NCBI GenBank assembly: GCA_000727475.1
Contig: KL647300.1
Coordinates: forward strand, 1,668,833-1,732,832
Reading direction: 5' to 3'
Length of the DNA: 64,000 nt
Origin: Sarcocystis neurona
Lineage: Eukaryota > Apicomplexa > Conoidasida > Eucoccidiorida > Sarcocystidae
A model generated the notes under the pieces. That model did no database searches. It was not told where the DNA came from and worked only from the letters and a program-made list of their open reading frames with translations. Shown here piece by piece: positions 25,401 to 37,400 of the stretch; within the stretch, counting starts at the first letter, position 1, and each line of letters begins with the position of its first letter. A program made the translations under genes and the position numbers.

Positions 25401-28400
25401 AACGGGAACGGGGAGAAGCAAAGAACGGGCGAAGGAAGTAGTGGGCGACGGGAAGATGACTTGTCGATCCCCCCCGCCTAGATCCCCGCCACGACTGAAT
25501 TACATGCAGATCTCTACGCGTGCTTGCTTCTGTTCAGTGCTGCTGCAGCGTACTCTCTCTGTCTCTCTCTCTCATATCACACACACGTATTTACATATCT
25601 ACATGAACGCACCTACCACTGCAGCTTACAAACTCGCTTCTTCACACATAGTAGGCACTTGCACGCCGCAGCACTGCTGCTGCTGCTCCTCCTCCTGCCT
25701 AAAGTTTCAAAGAAGAACACACTAAACGAGCGTCTTCGGCCTCTTTTCAGCTGGGGATGCTGCTCGTTTTTTTCTTGTTAGAACCTCAGAAAAACTTCTT
25801 CTTCTTCCTGCATCAGGACAAACTTGTGTGTAACCAATAGGGAGGGCCGACACTTTTCTCTGTCTCTGGGCAGTGAGCACTTTTTCTGACGAAGCCCACA
25901 CACGTGCTTCACACAGGGGTGCACGCGATGCAGCAAGGAGCCCACGCAGGTATTTTTCGGAAGTGCCAGGAAATTACATATATAAACGTATATGTGTGTG
26001 TATCAGGTGACTGCTCTCTCTTGAACTAGCAGCAGCAGGAGCAGGAGTGGCGTCCACATAAAAGGTTGACGCCGATACTTTGAGGCATATGTAAACACAT
26101 GTTTCTTTGTTGAATTCACCTGCGAGCTCCTCCTTTTTGACCCTTTGTTGTAACTCACGCACACTTGTGCATACAACTCTCTCCGTGCCTCTCTCCCCAT
26201 ACATACATACACAAGCTCTCCCTCTCTCTCTCTCTATATATACATATTTATATTTATATATATATGTATGTACTTCCGTATGTATTTCTTTCGCTTTCTC
26301 TCTTTATATATATATATGTACACACACATACACACATAAACACACACACACACAAGTTCTGTCTCTCTCTCTGTGTATATGTATATATATGTATATATGT
26401 GTATACGTATACATTAACATGTGTATATATATATATATGTATATATGTGTATACATATACACAAACACACAAGTTCTCTGTTTCTCTACGTATTTATGTA
26501 TATGCATGTTTTGTGTGTGTGTGTGTGTGTACTCGTGCTCTGTAGATAAACACATATATATACATGGACATATATATATGGATATATTTTCAGTGTACGC
26601 GCCTGTATAAGCAAGTGCCGCACATACATGTATATCTGTGTATGCATAGACAAGTACTGTATGCATATATCTGCATACACACACATTTCCATGTCTCTAT
26701 ATATACGTATGTAAAATATATGTGTATATATATAATGTGTATGTATTCTGTGTGTGTATATATATATGTGGTACGTGCGTTTGTATTCATACGTATATAT
26801 ATGGCTATGTTGTGTATGTGTTGTGTACGCACGTGTATAGTATGTATGCGTTGTACGCATTATATGTGTATTACGTACACATGGTGTACTTCTACGTACG
26901 CATATATATATGTGTACACAGAAGTCCTGGGCATCGCGTCTTCGAGAGAACTCGCTGCATTTTGGGGACTTCACTTTTTGTCTTCTTCGCGTCTTTTCCT
27001 CGTCTGTCCGTGCCTTCCCCTTCTTCGTCCTTCCCCGCCTTTTCCGCCGTTGCCTACTTCTGTCATTCTCGGCGTCCTCGCCTTCGTTTCAGTTGCCCCT
27101 GCGTGCTGCTTCTCCATGTTTTTCTCCCTCTTCTCCTCCGTTGCAGATGGCCCCGCATGTTCCGCAATACCAGCGAGCTCGGCTACAACGTTGTTCACTT
27201 CACACCGCTTCAAGCACTAGGAGAATCAGGCTCCTGCTACAGGTACACACAGACACATGCACAGAGCGCGCGCGGTGGCCCCGCGGTCTCGTAGTTTCTC
27301 GACTGCATGCGCCTGTTGCTCTGCATGCGTCCCGTTCATTTCTCAGTGTTACGTGTCCTCGCTCTCGCTCGGTCAGACTGCACGCGTCGAGCTCCCTCCC
27401 GAAGACGCACGCAGGCGTCCTTCCCCCGGGGGTGCCTACCTGCTGTTTGGCCGGCGCAGAGGAACATGTGTCGAAGAGGAGCTTCCTCTCACACCGTCGT
27501 ACTGCTGCTGGCTGCCCACAGACCTTTTCTTCGCTGAAACACATGACGCGTGTCGCCAGCAGCGTCTGCTGCCCTTGTCTTGGGCCTGTACACCGGTGTG
27601 TGTACTGGCCCTTTGCCTGCGTTGGCCCACGCCTCTTCGACACGCCCCCTGTGGAGACCGCCCGCCTCGTGGCAGACCGAGGGCCGTGCTCTGCTGCTGC
27701 GTCAGGCGACGAGCTGGGAGGGAGGGAGGCACAGCAGCCTGGCGCGTGTGACACGCATATTGACGGTGGCAGCACCACGTTTGCATGCGGTATTAGTAGG
27801 AGCGACACAGGCAGCGAATATACTGCTACGTGTGTCCAAGACGCATGCCGACGAAGAACGTCACTGCGGTGACTCTGAGACGATGCAGATAAAAGCAAGA
27901 AAGCTTGTGATGGGGCAACACCTATCACAGACGTACACGTATACTTCCAACCACGTTCACGGACATGTAGACGTAGTCAAGACATGCAAGGACGTCTTGA
28001 GGAAATCCACACGAAAGACAGACTCCTCGCACTTTTCTGTCTCTCTTTCTGCAGCTGCTGAGCTGATGCGTGCCACCTGCATATAGACGCGCGCGTTTGT
28101 GTATGTAGTGTTTCTTGGAGACTCGAGTGCAGCAGCAGGTTCTGGGCTCAGTAGCGCCATCACAACAGCTCCTGGTGGCGGTTGCGGCCGGTGGCTGTTG
28201 CCGCGTGTGCTTCTTCTTGCAGTGCCCTCTGCAGGCTTCTGCTGGGACTGGTGCTTCACTTTCTGCCTCCTGGGGGGTCTCGCTGCTGAAGGTGCTGCCT
28301 CTTGACACAATTTTCCTTCCTCTGTTGCACGTTGCAGCAGGGATGTCTTAGCTGCGCGTCTGTGGGGCCTGCTGCTGAAAGAAGAACCCAGACTGACTGC

Positions 28401-31400
28401 TTGTGCTGCCCCGGGCGCGTATAAGGTAGCCAATCTTTTGGCGCTTGCTGCGCGCGCTCTTCGTGCCCGGTCCGTCTGGATGCCCCTGCTGCTGCTCCTG
28501 CGCGGGCATCTGTGGCTCCTGCCGCTCTGACTGCCGCTGTTACTCAGCTGCACGCCCGCTGTTGTTACCTACGAGGTGCTGGTTCACACAACCCCCATGT
28601 TGCTGCTGCTGCTTTTCCCGCTGCTGTTGTTGATGCTGCCGCCGCCCGCGATGCTAGTGCTGCTTTTTCTTTGGCTGATGGTACCTCCGGTGTTACTGCT
28701 GCTGCTGCATCCTTTTTTCGGCTGGAGGAAGTACCAACTTCACTGCCGCTGCTTCTTAGGGTGGCGCTGCCTGCGTTACTGCTGCTGCAGCTGCTCACTC
28801 GTCGGCTGGTGCCTCTTTCTTTACTGCTCCTGCCGCTGCTGCTTCCGTTTCGGCTGTTGTTACCTCCTTCACTGCTGTTGCTGCTGCTTCTTCCTTTACT
28901 GTTACTGCTGCCGCTGCTGCCTCCCCTTTGGCTGCTTTTACTGGTGCTGCTTCCTCTTTCGGCTACTAAAGATGCTGCCTCTCCTGTACTCCTGCGGGAG
29001 CTGCTTTTAGGGCCGGGACTTGCGCTGCTGCTGCTTCTGTTGCTGAAGCGGCTGCTTTTCCTGTTGCTGGGCTCCTTCTCCATGTGTCCGTCTGTGGCTG
29101 CTTCTTTGCACGCCTGCAGCATCGCCGACCAGCTGCATATCAGCGAGTTTTTTCTAGACGAGACGTCGGAGCCTGCGCTCTCTCCGCGGAAGCCGAGGAG
29201 TCGCACAGACATGAACAGCAGCAGCAGCAGCAACGCGAAGGAGGGGGGTGCTGCAGCAGCAGCAGCAGCGGTGCTGAGAAGAATGACCAGCAGCGATATC
29301 GTCGGCTTTGATGAGCTCCGCGGCGTCGTAAAATTTTTAGAAGAACAGCTCGGTCTTCTCAGTGTTACAGACCTCGTTTTGAACCACACGGCCAACAACA
29401 GTCCTTGGCTACAGGAGCATCCTGAGAGCGGGTGACATAGCAGCGGCATTTCCTTCTCTTTTTACTCTCCTCCCCTTCTTTTGCCTCTTCACAACTTTCG
29501 AACGACAAAGGCCTCGCCTTCGAACTCGTCTTTCTCTCATTTCTCCCCTCCTTTCTTTTCTGAGCTACTAAAGGTTTGGCGTGCGCAAATCTGAGGCTCC
29601 GCACAGCTGTCTGCACACATATGTGGATATATATATATATACATGTATATGTACACATACACCTATGTGGATGTGCGTCCTAACTACCATCACATTCGTA
29701 TTTATACCTGTACGTATATATGTGTGTATATGTATGTGTATACATACCTATACCGGCGAATATGTAGATTGGCACCTTCAAATATATACAGTTATGTATA
29801 TGCGTGCGCATGCTGAGTTATGTGTCTATGTCTGTATGTATATACTTACACACGTACACGCACGTATTTGTGAATAAAGCACCTTCCCATATATATACAT
29901 ATATATATATATCTATACACTCGTAGGGGTGCGCGCGCATGCTGTACTTGTATCTCTGCATATACGTACATATATATATGTTACTTATTTATACGGATAT
30001 CAACGTATACTATCTTTCATTACGTATGTATATATATGCGCATGCACGGGTTATAGAGGAAACATGAGAGGGGCGCGCTGCTACTTCTCAAGAGGGTCTG
30101 CGGCATGTACGTAATTTTCTATTTACGTGCGCCTCGCCATGTATACTCTGATAAGAAGCAGCAATATTTCTTCTGCAGCATCTCTTCAACTTGCTGAACT
30201 GCTGGCTCCTGTTGAGGAAGTCTCCGCGTTATATATACGTGTGTACCTGTACGTAGATGCATTAGGGTTGTCAGTAGCTAGTAATTCTGCATGCGTTGTC
30301 CATGACATCCATACGTATGTGTATGTGGAGCTATTTATAGCTACGATATATATATACATAGGTATATATATATATATGTATACATACATGTATATATATG
30401 TATGTACATACATGTGTGTATAGCTGTTACGTCTGCATGCGTTGGTAAAGCTGCCTCTTTTTCCAGAAAAGCCACCTGCCGGCTGCTGCGTCTGCTGCCG
30501 CTGTGGCTCCTCCCGACAGCCACGTCACTCTGTGGTCGCCCTGCGCCTTCCTACGCCCTCCGCGGTGCTGCTGCTGCTGTGCACTTCGGTAACTGCTGCC
30601 GCAACATCTTTTTCCTGCCAGTGTGCCACTGCTGCTGCCCTGTCCGTCCTCCTGCTGTCTCATCCTTCCTGCTGCCGCGCCCTTTTTTCCTGGTGCTTGG
30701 CCCACATTTCTGCTGCTGTTTCTTCTTCTTCTGCGTCACTTCTGCTGCCGTGTTCTACGGTGCAGGTATACACTTGAGAATTCTCCCTGGCTGCGAGGGG
30801 CGTATGAGTTGGACTGTCAGATGCAGGAGTTTAGTCGGCGCTTAGTGAGGGGAGAGTTTGCTTCGAAATACGGCGCCACCCGATTTATAGAGACAGAACA
30901 GCAGCTGCAGAACGTCTGCCGCGCTTTTGAAGAGGAACTTCTCCGGCCATTTGATATGCGTGCCTGGTTCCAGCTCGATAGCGAGCGTACCCTGCAGGGC
31001 TGGCGCGCTGCCGCTTCTGGTGGAAAGGGCTCTGCAGCAGGCGCGTCCGCTCCCGACGAAGAAAAACTTGTCTCTCTCTGCTTTCAGGAGGTGGGTCTTC
31101 ACCTAAACAGCGGCAGCAGCAACACCACCAGCAGCAACAACACCAGCAGCAGCAGCAACAGCAGCAACACTAGCAGCAGCAACACTAGCAGCAGCAGCAA
31201 CACTAGCAGCAGCAGCAGGAGTAGCGCGCATGCACGAAACACGGTGCTGCAGGAAGAATGCATGCAGCTGAGACGTAGCACCAGCAGTTGGCCGGTGAAT
31301 CTGGCATGCGTGCACCATCTTGCCACTGCATCGCGTATACGGGATCAGCACATCTGACGGTGGCTGCGTGATTGGCCTACTTTTGCGTAAGTAAGGACCG

Positions 31401-34400
31401 CATGCATCAGAAAGGTGCCAGAGGAGGTTATCTTTTTATGCGTGCCTTCCACAAGCTGGAGAGTCCTAACAGCAGACCCAGCATGCGCGTGCGTCGAAGA
31501 CATGAGGGAAGGCCGTGTGCTTTTCCAGAAGGGACGGCGTCGAAAGGGAGTAGACCGGGAGGGGGGCCGGTTGTTGTTGCTTCTCTCGAGAGAAAACACT
31601 TATCTGGTGACAACTAGAAGGAGAGACACAGACAGAGGCTCGCACCCTGCATGCGACACTGCCTTTGTGTCTCCTGTTTTCGAGGTGAACGCGCCTGCCG
31701 CTCTGCCCGAGTCGCCGGGTATCTATCTGTGCGTGGAAGAGAAAAGATGTGCCATGTCTGCCGGTGTACGTACACCCGAGAGTGTGCAGCTGCTGCTGCT
31801 GCAGAGGAGGTTGAGGACGAGGCAGCGGCAGGGTCTGCTGGAAGCCACATTGGCAGGGACTGGAAAAAAGCGTCTCTGCTGTGGGGTAGTAGCGAGAAGA
31901 GGAAGGCAGACGCCCAGAGGAGTTGTGTTGCTGCCGTGCAGTTTTATGTATCTTGCAAAGCCGCCTCGTGTGTGCCTGCAGCCTTCGTGCCAGGGGGTGC
32001 CGTAGTTTTTTCCGTCGAAAAGGCAACTTTGCTGCTTCTCTCCTGGGCGTGCTGCTGGTGGTGTTCCGGCCGCCCGGTATACTTTCCTGATCTAATGTTG
32101 GTTAAGGAAAGCGTCTTTTTCCTTCCTTTCTCTTCTCTAGCTGCTGCTGCTGCTGGTGTACGCAGACGCACGGCAATGCTGCTGGTGTTCTCGCACTTCA
32201 CGGCGTCGCCGGTGGTCCTGCTGCTGCTGCTGTCGCGTTGTGCGATGCTGCCGTCGCGCCTTCGCGTTCTTGCTGGTGGAGCACGCCTGCACCTCTTGCG
32301 CGTCATTCCGCGGTGGATTTTTGCTTCTGCTGCTGCTGTTGTTGCTGCAAGCGCCGAAGACACGTCTGCTGCGCAGCTTCCTCTGCGTTTGATAAGGACA
32401 ACAGCGGGTAGTCGCATCGATTACCTACTGGCTGCCTGAGGAGTTGCTGCACCCCACTCCTGAAGGTCTGCTGTGGGGAGCCGTGCGAGCGTTGCTGCTG
32501 TCTCGCCACCATTTCTGTGAGAAGGCGATTTCTGTTCGCGTGCGTCTTTGGCATCTGTGGTCAAGAACGCCTCTTCTTCGCGTTCCTGCTGCTCTTGGTG
32601 CGGGTGCTGCTTCGGTGGCTGCTGGTGCTGCTGCTGTCGGTGCTGCTGCTGCTTGCTTGCTGCGTCCTTGGTGCCTACTGTGTTGCAGCATAACTGCTGC
32701 TCGCAGTCGTGTTGCTGCTGCTGCTGGTGACAAGCAGCAGCTGTGCACGCGCCCGCGTCCTAGCCTGTACGGTCAGCGGACACCACCTTTTTTGCTGCGG
32801 CCCGTCTGTGCCCGATCTCCACCGTGCTGTTGCTCCCCATGCTGCTGCTGCAGCAGCAGCTTTCGCTACTCTCTGTGCTGGTGCAGCTCTCGCTGCTGCT
32901 GCCTCTACTCTTTCTGCTGCTGCCGCTACTCTTGCTGCTGCTCATCTGCTGCTGCTACTCTTGTACTGCTGCGACTCTTGTGCTCGTGCTACGCTTGTGC
33001 TGCTACTCTTGTGCTCACGCTACTCCTTGTGCTGCTGCTAATCCTTCTGCTCATGCTCCTCCTTGTGCCGCTGCTACTCCTTGTGCTCATGCTGCTCCTT
33101 GTGCTGCTGCTGCTTGTGTTGGTGCTGGCGCTGGTGGGCAGGCGTTAAAGCAGGTGGGTGTCCGGCGGGGGCGCTCGATCGTGTTGGGAGCGGAGTGGCT
33201 GCTGCGGTGGTTCTGGGGATGGCAGCAGGAGGAGCAGCTGCGACGCGTCCTTCAGCAAGTCGAGAAGCAGCTGCAGGCCAAAGCAGCAGAGTCGCACGCT
33301 TTTGTCATGCGGGCGGTGGAAGGGCATACGCGGTGGGAGCGGCTGGAGTGCAAGCGTGGGCCGCTGACCGAGAATCACTGGGAATCACTCTCGCCTCGCT
33401 ATTTTACTCCCGTCCGTTGCGGGCAGCAGCAGCAAGAGCAGCAGGAGTTGGGGAGGGAGGAAGAGGGCACTGTTGTTGCGCTGGCAAACAACGGGTGGGT
33501 GATGGGCTGGGACGCGACGAAGGATTTTGCTGCACCGGGGGCGCTCGTCTACCTTCGCAGGGAGCTCGTTGTCTGGTCCGACTGCGTGAAGCTTCGGTTA
33601 GTCGCGACCATCGCTAGCTTCTGCACGCGCTTTTCTTCTCCCGCATTTTCTTCTCTGCGTGCATGTGTCCCCGCGTTTTTTGCTTTACATGCGTTTTTCC
33701 CGCGTTTTCTTCTCTGCATGCGTTTTGCTTCGCGGTGTCCTCCCTCTCTCTTTTTCTTTCCCACAGAAGCGTTTTCACGCCCCTTGTGCTCGTATCCAGC
33801 AGCAGCAGCGGCGGCTGTTTCTGTGGCACTCACGCACCACGAGGATCGCACTTGCTGCAGGCTGGCCTCGGCGCGCTTTCTCCAGTGTTGTGATCTGCTG
33901 CATGCCTTTGCGTAGTCTTGTGGGGCCTGCGGAGAGGTACTTCTGCTGCTGCTGCTGCCTCACTCCTCTTGCGCTGCTGCTGGCGTGACTTCTTCGAGAG
34001 GCTCTTCTGTTGCTCGTGTCTTCCCTGTCTGCATGGCCGTTGCTGCTGCTGCTGCTTCTTCTCTTCGCTACCTGCTGTTGTCCTGCTGCAGTTACGGGAG
34101 AGGCCCAGAAGACGCGCCGTTCTTGTGGAACCACATGACCGAATACTGCAAAATTGCTGCTCGCGTCTTTCATGGGGCTCGCCTTGATAATTGTCACTCC
34201 ACGCCTATTCACGTTGCTCAGGTAGGCCAGCCGCACCACACTTCCCAGTTGCTGCTGTTGCCGCCCGGGCTACAGTGCTCCTCCTACTGCTGCCGTCTCC
34301 CTCCTGCTGTTGCCGTCTCCTGCTGCTGCGGCTGCTGCTGTTGCGACTTCCCCCCCAGTGTGGCCCCGTCGCCACGCTACCGTCGGCGCTGCTTCTCTTG

Positions 34401-37400
34401 TGCCGGCCACGGCTGTTGCTACTGCCACTGCTGTTGCTACTGCTGTTGCCGTTGCTGTAGCAGCTGCCGTCGCTGCAACTGCCTTTGCTGTCGCTGCTGC
34501 TGCTGCTGCCTTTGCCTTCGCTGCTTCCACTTCTAGACTGATCTTCTACCTGCTGGTCGCGTTTCCGCTGATGCTGCTGTTGGTGCTGCCTCGGCTGCTG
34601 CTTTTCCCGCTGCTGCTCGTATTCTCCCGGCTGCCGTTGCTGCTACTGCTGCCTCACAAGAACGGCCTTCCTCTTGGGTGTAGATCTGCTGCTCCTGCTG
34701 CTGCAGCACCGTTGCAAAAATGTGTGGCTCCTCTTGTGAATCGGAGGCGCCTGCGGTATGTGACTTGCATCTGCTGTTGCTGCTTTTGCTGCTACTGCTG
34801 CTTTTGCTGCTACTGCTGCTTTTGCTGCTTCTGCTGCTTTTGCTGCTGCTGCTGCCGCCGCTTTTGCTGCTGCTGTTGCTGCTTTTGCTGCCGCTGCTGC
34901 TGCTTCTGCTGCCGCTGCTGCTGCTTCTGCTGCCGTTGCTACTGCTTCTGCTGCCGTTGCTACTGCTGCCTCTGCTGCTGGTGTCGGTCTTGGTTGTGCG
35001 GTTGTGCAGCACATGCTGCGGGAGTGTCGGCGGTTGCGTCCAGATTTCTGGGTTTTTGCTGAGTTGTTCACGGGAAGCCAAGAATTAGATTTGTTCTTCG
35101 AAAGATCCCTGGGGATCAACGCGTTAATTCGTGAAACCATGCAGACCCGGGATCCAGGGGACCTTGCGGCCCATATCAACAGATATAGCTGCTCGCAGCA
35201 CCGGAAAGGGCTGGGACAGCTGTCTCCTCTATATTCATTGAATCGCATTTGCGTGCGGGACTGCCTGCAGCAAAAGGAGCAGGGGAAGCAGCAGCAGCAG
35301 GGGGGACGGGGACGTGGGGGAGGGGCAAAGCAGCAGCAGCAGGACGAGGATGCGGCGTTCTTGGACGCGGAAGAAGAGTTTTTTAGTTCTTCTTCTCCGG
35401 AGGACACTGCGGGAGGGGCCGAGAAAGAAAGCAACAGCAGCAGCAAGAAGACCGCTGCGGGTGCAGCCTCACAGGGCCGCAGCAAAGGGAAGAGAAGTCC
35501 GTCTGCCGCTGCGAACAAACGAAGGAGCCCCGCGGCGGCTGAGCAGCAGGAAGGAGCCGACGAGGCGTGCTGGCCTGCAGCTGCACCAGCAGGCGGCGCC
35601 TCGTCGAAGAAGCAGCCACAGAGGCAGCAACCGCGAGGAACGCAGCAGCAGCAGCTGTTGTTCGAAGGCGCAGGGCGGAAGGACTGTCTGATGCCGCTGC
35701 GGCCTGCTGCGTGTCCCGCGCTGCTCTACGACTGCACGCACGACAACGAAACACCAGCGCAGAAGATGACAGCAGCAACAGCTCTGCCGAATAGTGTACT
35801 TGTTGCTGCTGCAGGGTGCGCGGTGGGGTCGACGCGAGGCTACGACGAACTTGTGCCGCGCACGCTCTCCGTAGTGGCGGAGACGCGAGTCTACGAAGAT
35901 TATAACGAAGGCCGCAGCGGCGAGGGAGAGCTGCGGCTCTGCGCCTACGACGAGACCGGCCGGCAGACGCGGCGACGGACTCCCCCCAGCAAGCTGCAGA
36001 GCGCGCAGGAGGCTGGGGCGAAGCAGCAGCACAAGCGCAGAGACGGTGCGGACGACCCGCAGCAGACGGCAGCGGAAGAGGAGGAGGCGGAGAAGGCGGA
36101 GGGCAGGGCAGCAGGAGCGGCGGGGAGGGAAGAAGCAGAAGAGCAGCAAAACGACGTGCTGCCCGAGCTGGTGCTGCAGTGGCGACACGGAGGAAATGCC
36201 GTGGCAGTGAGAGGGACGTGGGACGGCTGGTCGAAAGATCTCGGATGCAGGAAAAGGGAGGACGGGGTCTTTGTTGCTGTCCTGCGGAAGGGAGTCCACT
36301 ACGCGGTCAGCACCCCAAACAGCAGCAGCAGCAACAGCAGCAACGCGGGGAAGGCAGCGCCAGGAGAAGTGGGACAACAGCAGCAGCACGGCGGGAGACA
36401 ACTCGCCAAGGCAGAACTTGTCCACTTCAAATTTATCGTCGACGGCGTCTGGGTCGCTGACTCCGATCTCCCCTGCGACCGAGACGCTACGGGCAACACG
36501 AATAATGTCCTCTCGACAGATGGGCAAAACCCGTCCGTTTGCGCCGCGTGGAGAAAAGGCAAGCGCTGCTGCGACCCTCTCCTCGTGCTGCTGCTTATTC
36601 TGTCCTGTTGCTGCTTCTCTGCTGCTCCTTCTCTGCTGCTGCTACTTCTCTGCTGCTCCTCGTACTTCTCTGCCACTGCCGCATCTCTGCTGCTGCTGCT
36701 TCTCTGCTCCTGCTGCATCTGTGCTGCTGCTGCAGCTTCTCTGCTGCTCGTACGTCTCTGCTACTGCTGCTCCTGTGCTGCTGCTGCTGCTTCTCTGCTG
36801 CTGGTACTTCTCTGCTGCTGCCCCTACTTCTCTGCTACTGCTGCTTCTTTGCTGCTGCTGCTGCTGCTTCTGCTTCTCTGCTGCTGCTCGTACTCCTCTT
36901 CTGCTGCTCGTACTTCTGTGCTGCTACTGCTGTTTCTCTGCTGCTGGTGTTGCTTCTCTGCTGCTGCTCGTAATTTCCGCTGCTACTGCACGTAATTCTC
37001 TGCTGCTGTTGCGGTTTCCCTCCTGCTGGTGCCGCTTCGCTGCGGCTGCTGCTCCTGATCTGATGCTTCTGTTTCTTTCCTGAGCTTGCTGCTTTTCTCG
37101 TGGGACTGCTGCTTCTCGCGTGATCCTGCTGCATCTCTGCTGATACTGCCGCTTCTATCCTCGTACTGGTGCTCCTGCTGCTTTGCTGCTCTGCTGCTAC
37201 TACCTCGCTGTTTGTGCTGCTGCTTCTCTGCTTGTGGTGCTAGTTGCCTCCTTCCAGTGCTGCTTCTCTGCTGGTGTTGCTGGTAGTCGTCAGCTGCTGA
37301 CGTATATCTGCTTCTGCTGTTCTGCTTCTGCGGTTTTGCTACGTCGCTGCTTCTATTTATATGCTACTGTAGTATACAGGTACATACATATATACATGTA

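Noticed and set aside
26107..26974. Many Y/I/C/H/T-rich frames on both strands
   Set aside because: They are translations of TATACA, CTCT and ACAC microsatellites. The same applies to the blocks at 39.1-39.4, 47-48.4, 49.3-51.6, 54 and 59 kb.
28512..29119. 5' extension of the exon 5 frame as a Leu/Ala-rich N-terminus
   Set aside because: It is CTG-repeat intron. The acceptor at 29119 gives the family's SCYSIADQL join.
33150..33165. GTGGGTGTCCGG at exon 7 start as part of the dispersed GGTGTACGTACACC element
   Set aside because: The resemblance is limited to a GGTGT half; the downstream reading frame aligns with the enzyme family, so it is treated as coding.
34720..35088. Leu-rich frame resembling a membrane protein
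   Set aside because: It is a CTG microsatellite frame; the real exon starts at 35010 in another phase and reads [14 protein letters not shown].
35469..36527. 352-codon minus-strand frame
   Set aside because: It is the antisense of exon 9, whose plus-strand translation matches the debranching enzyme and the CBM.
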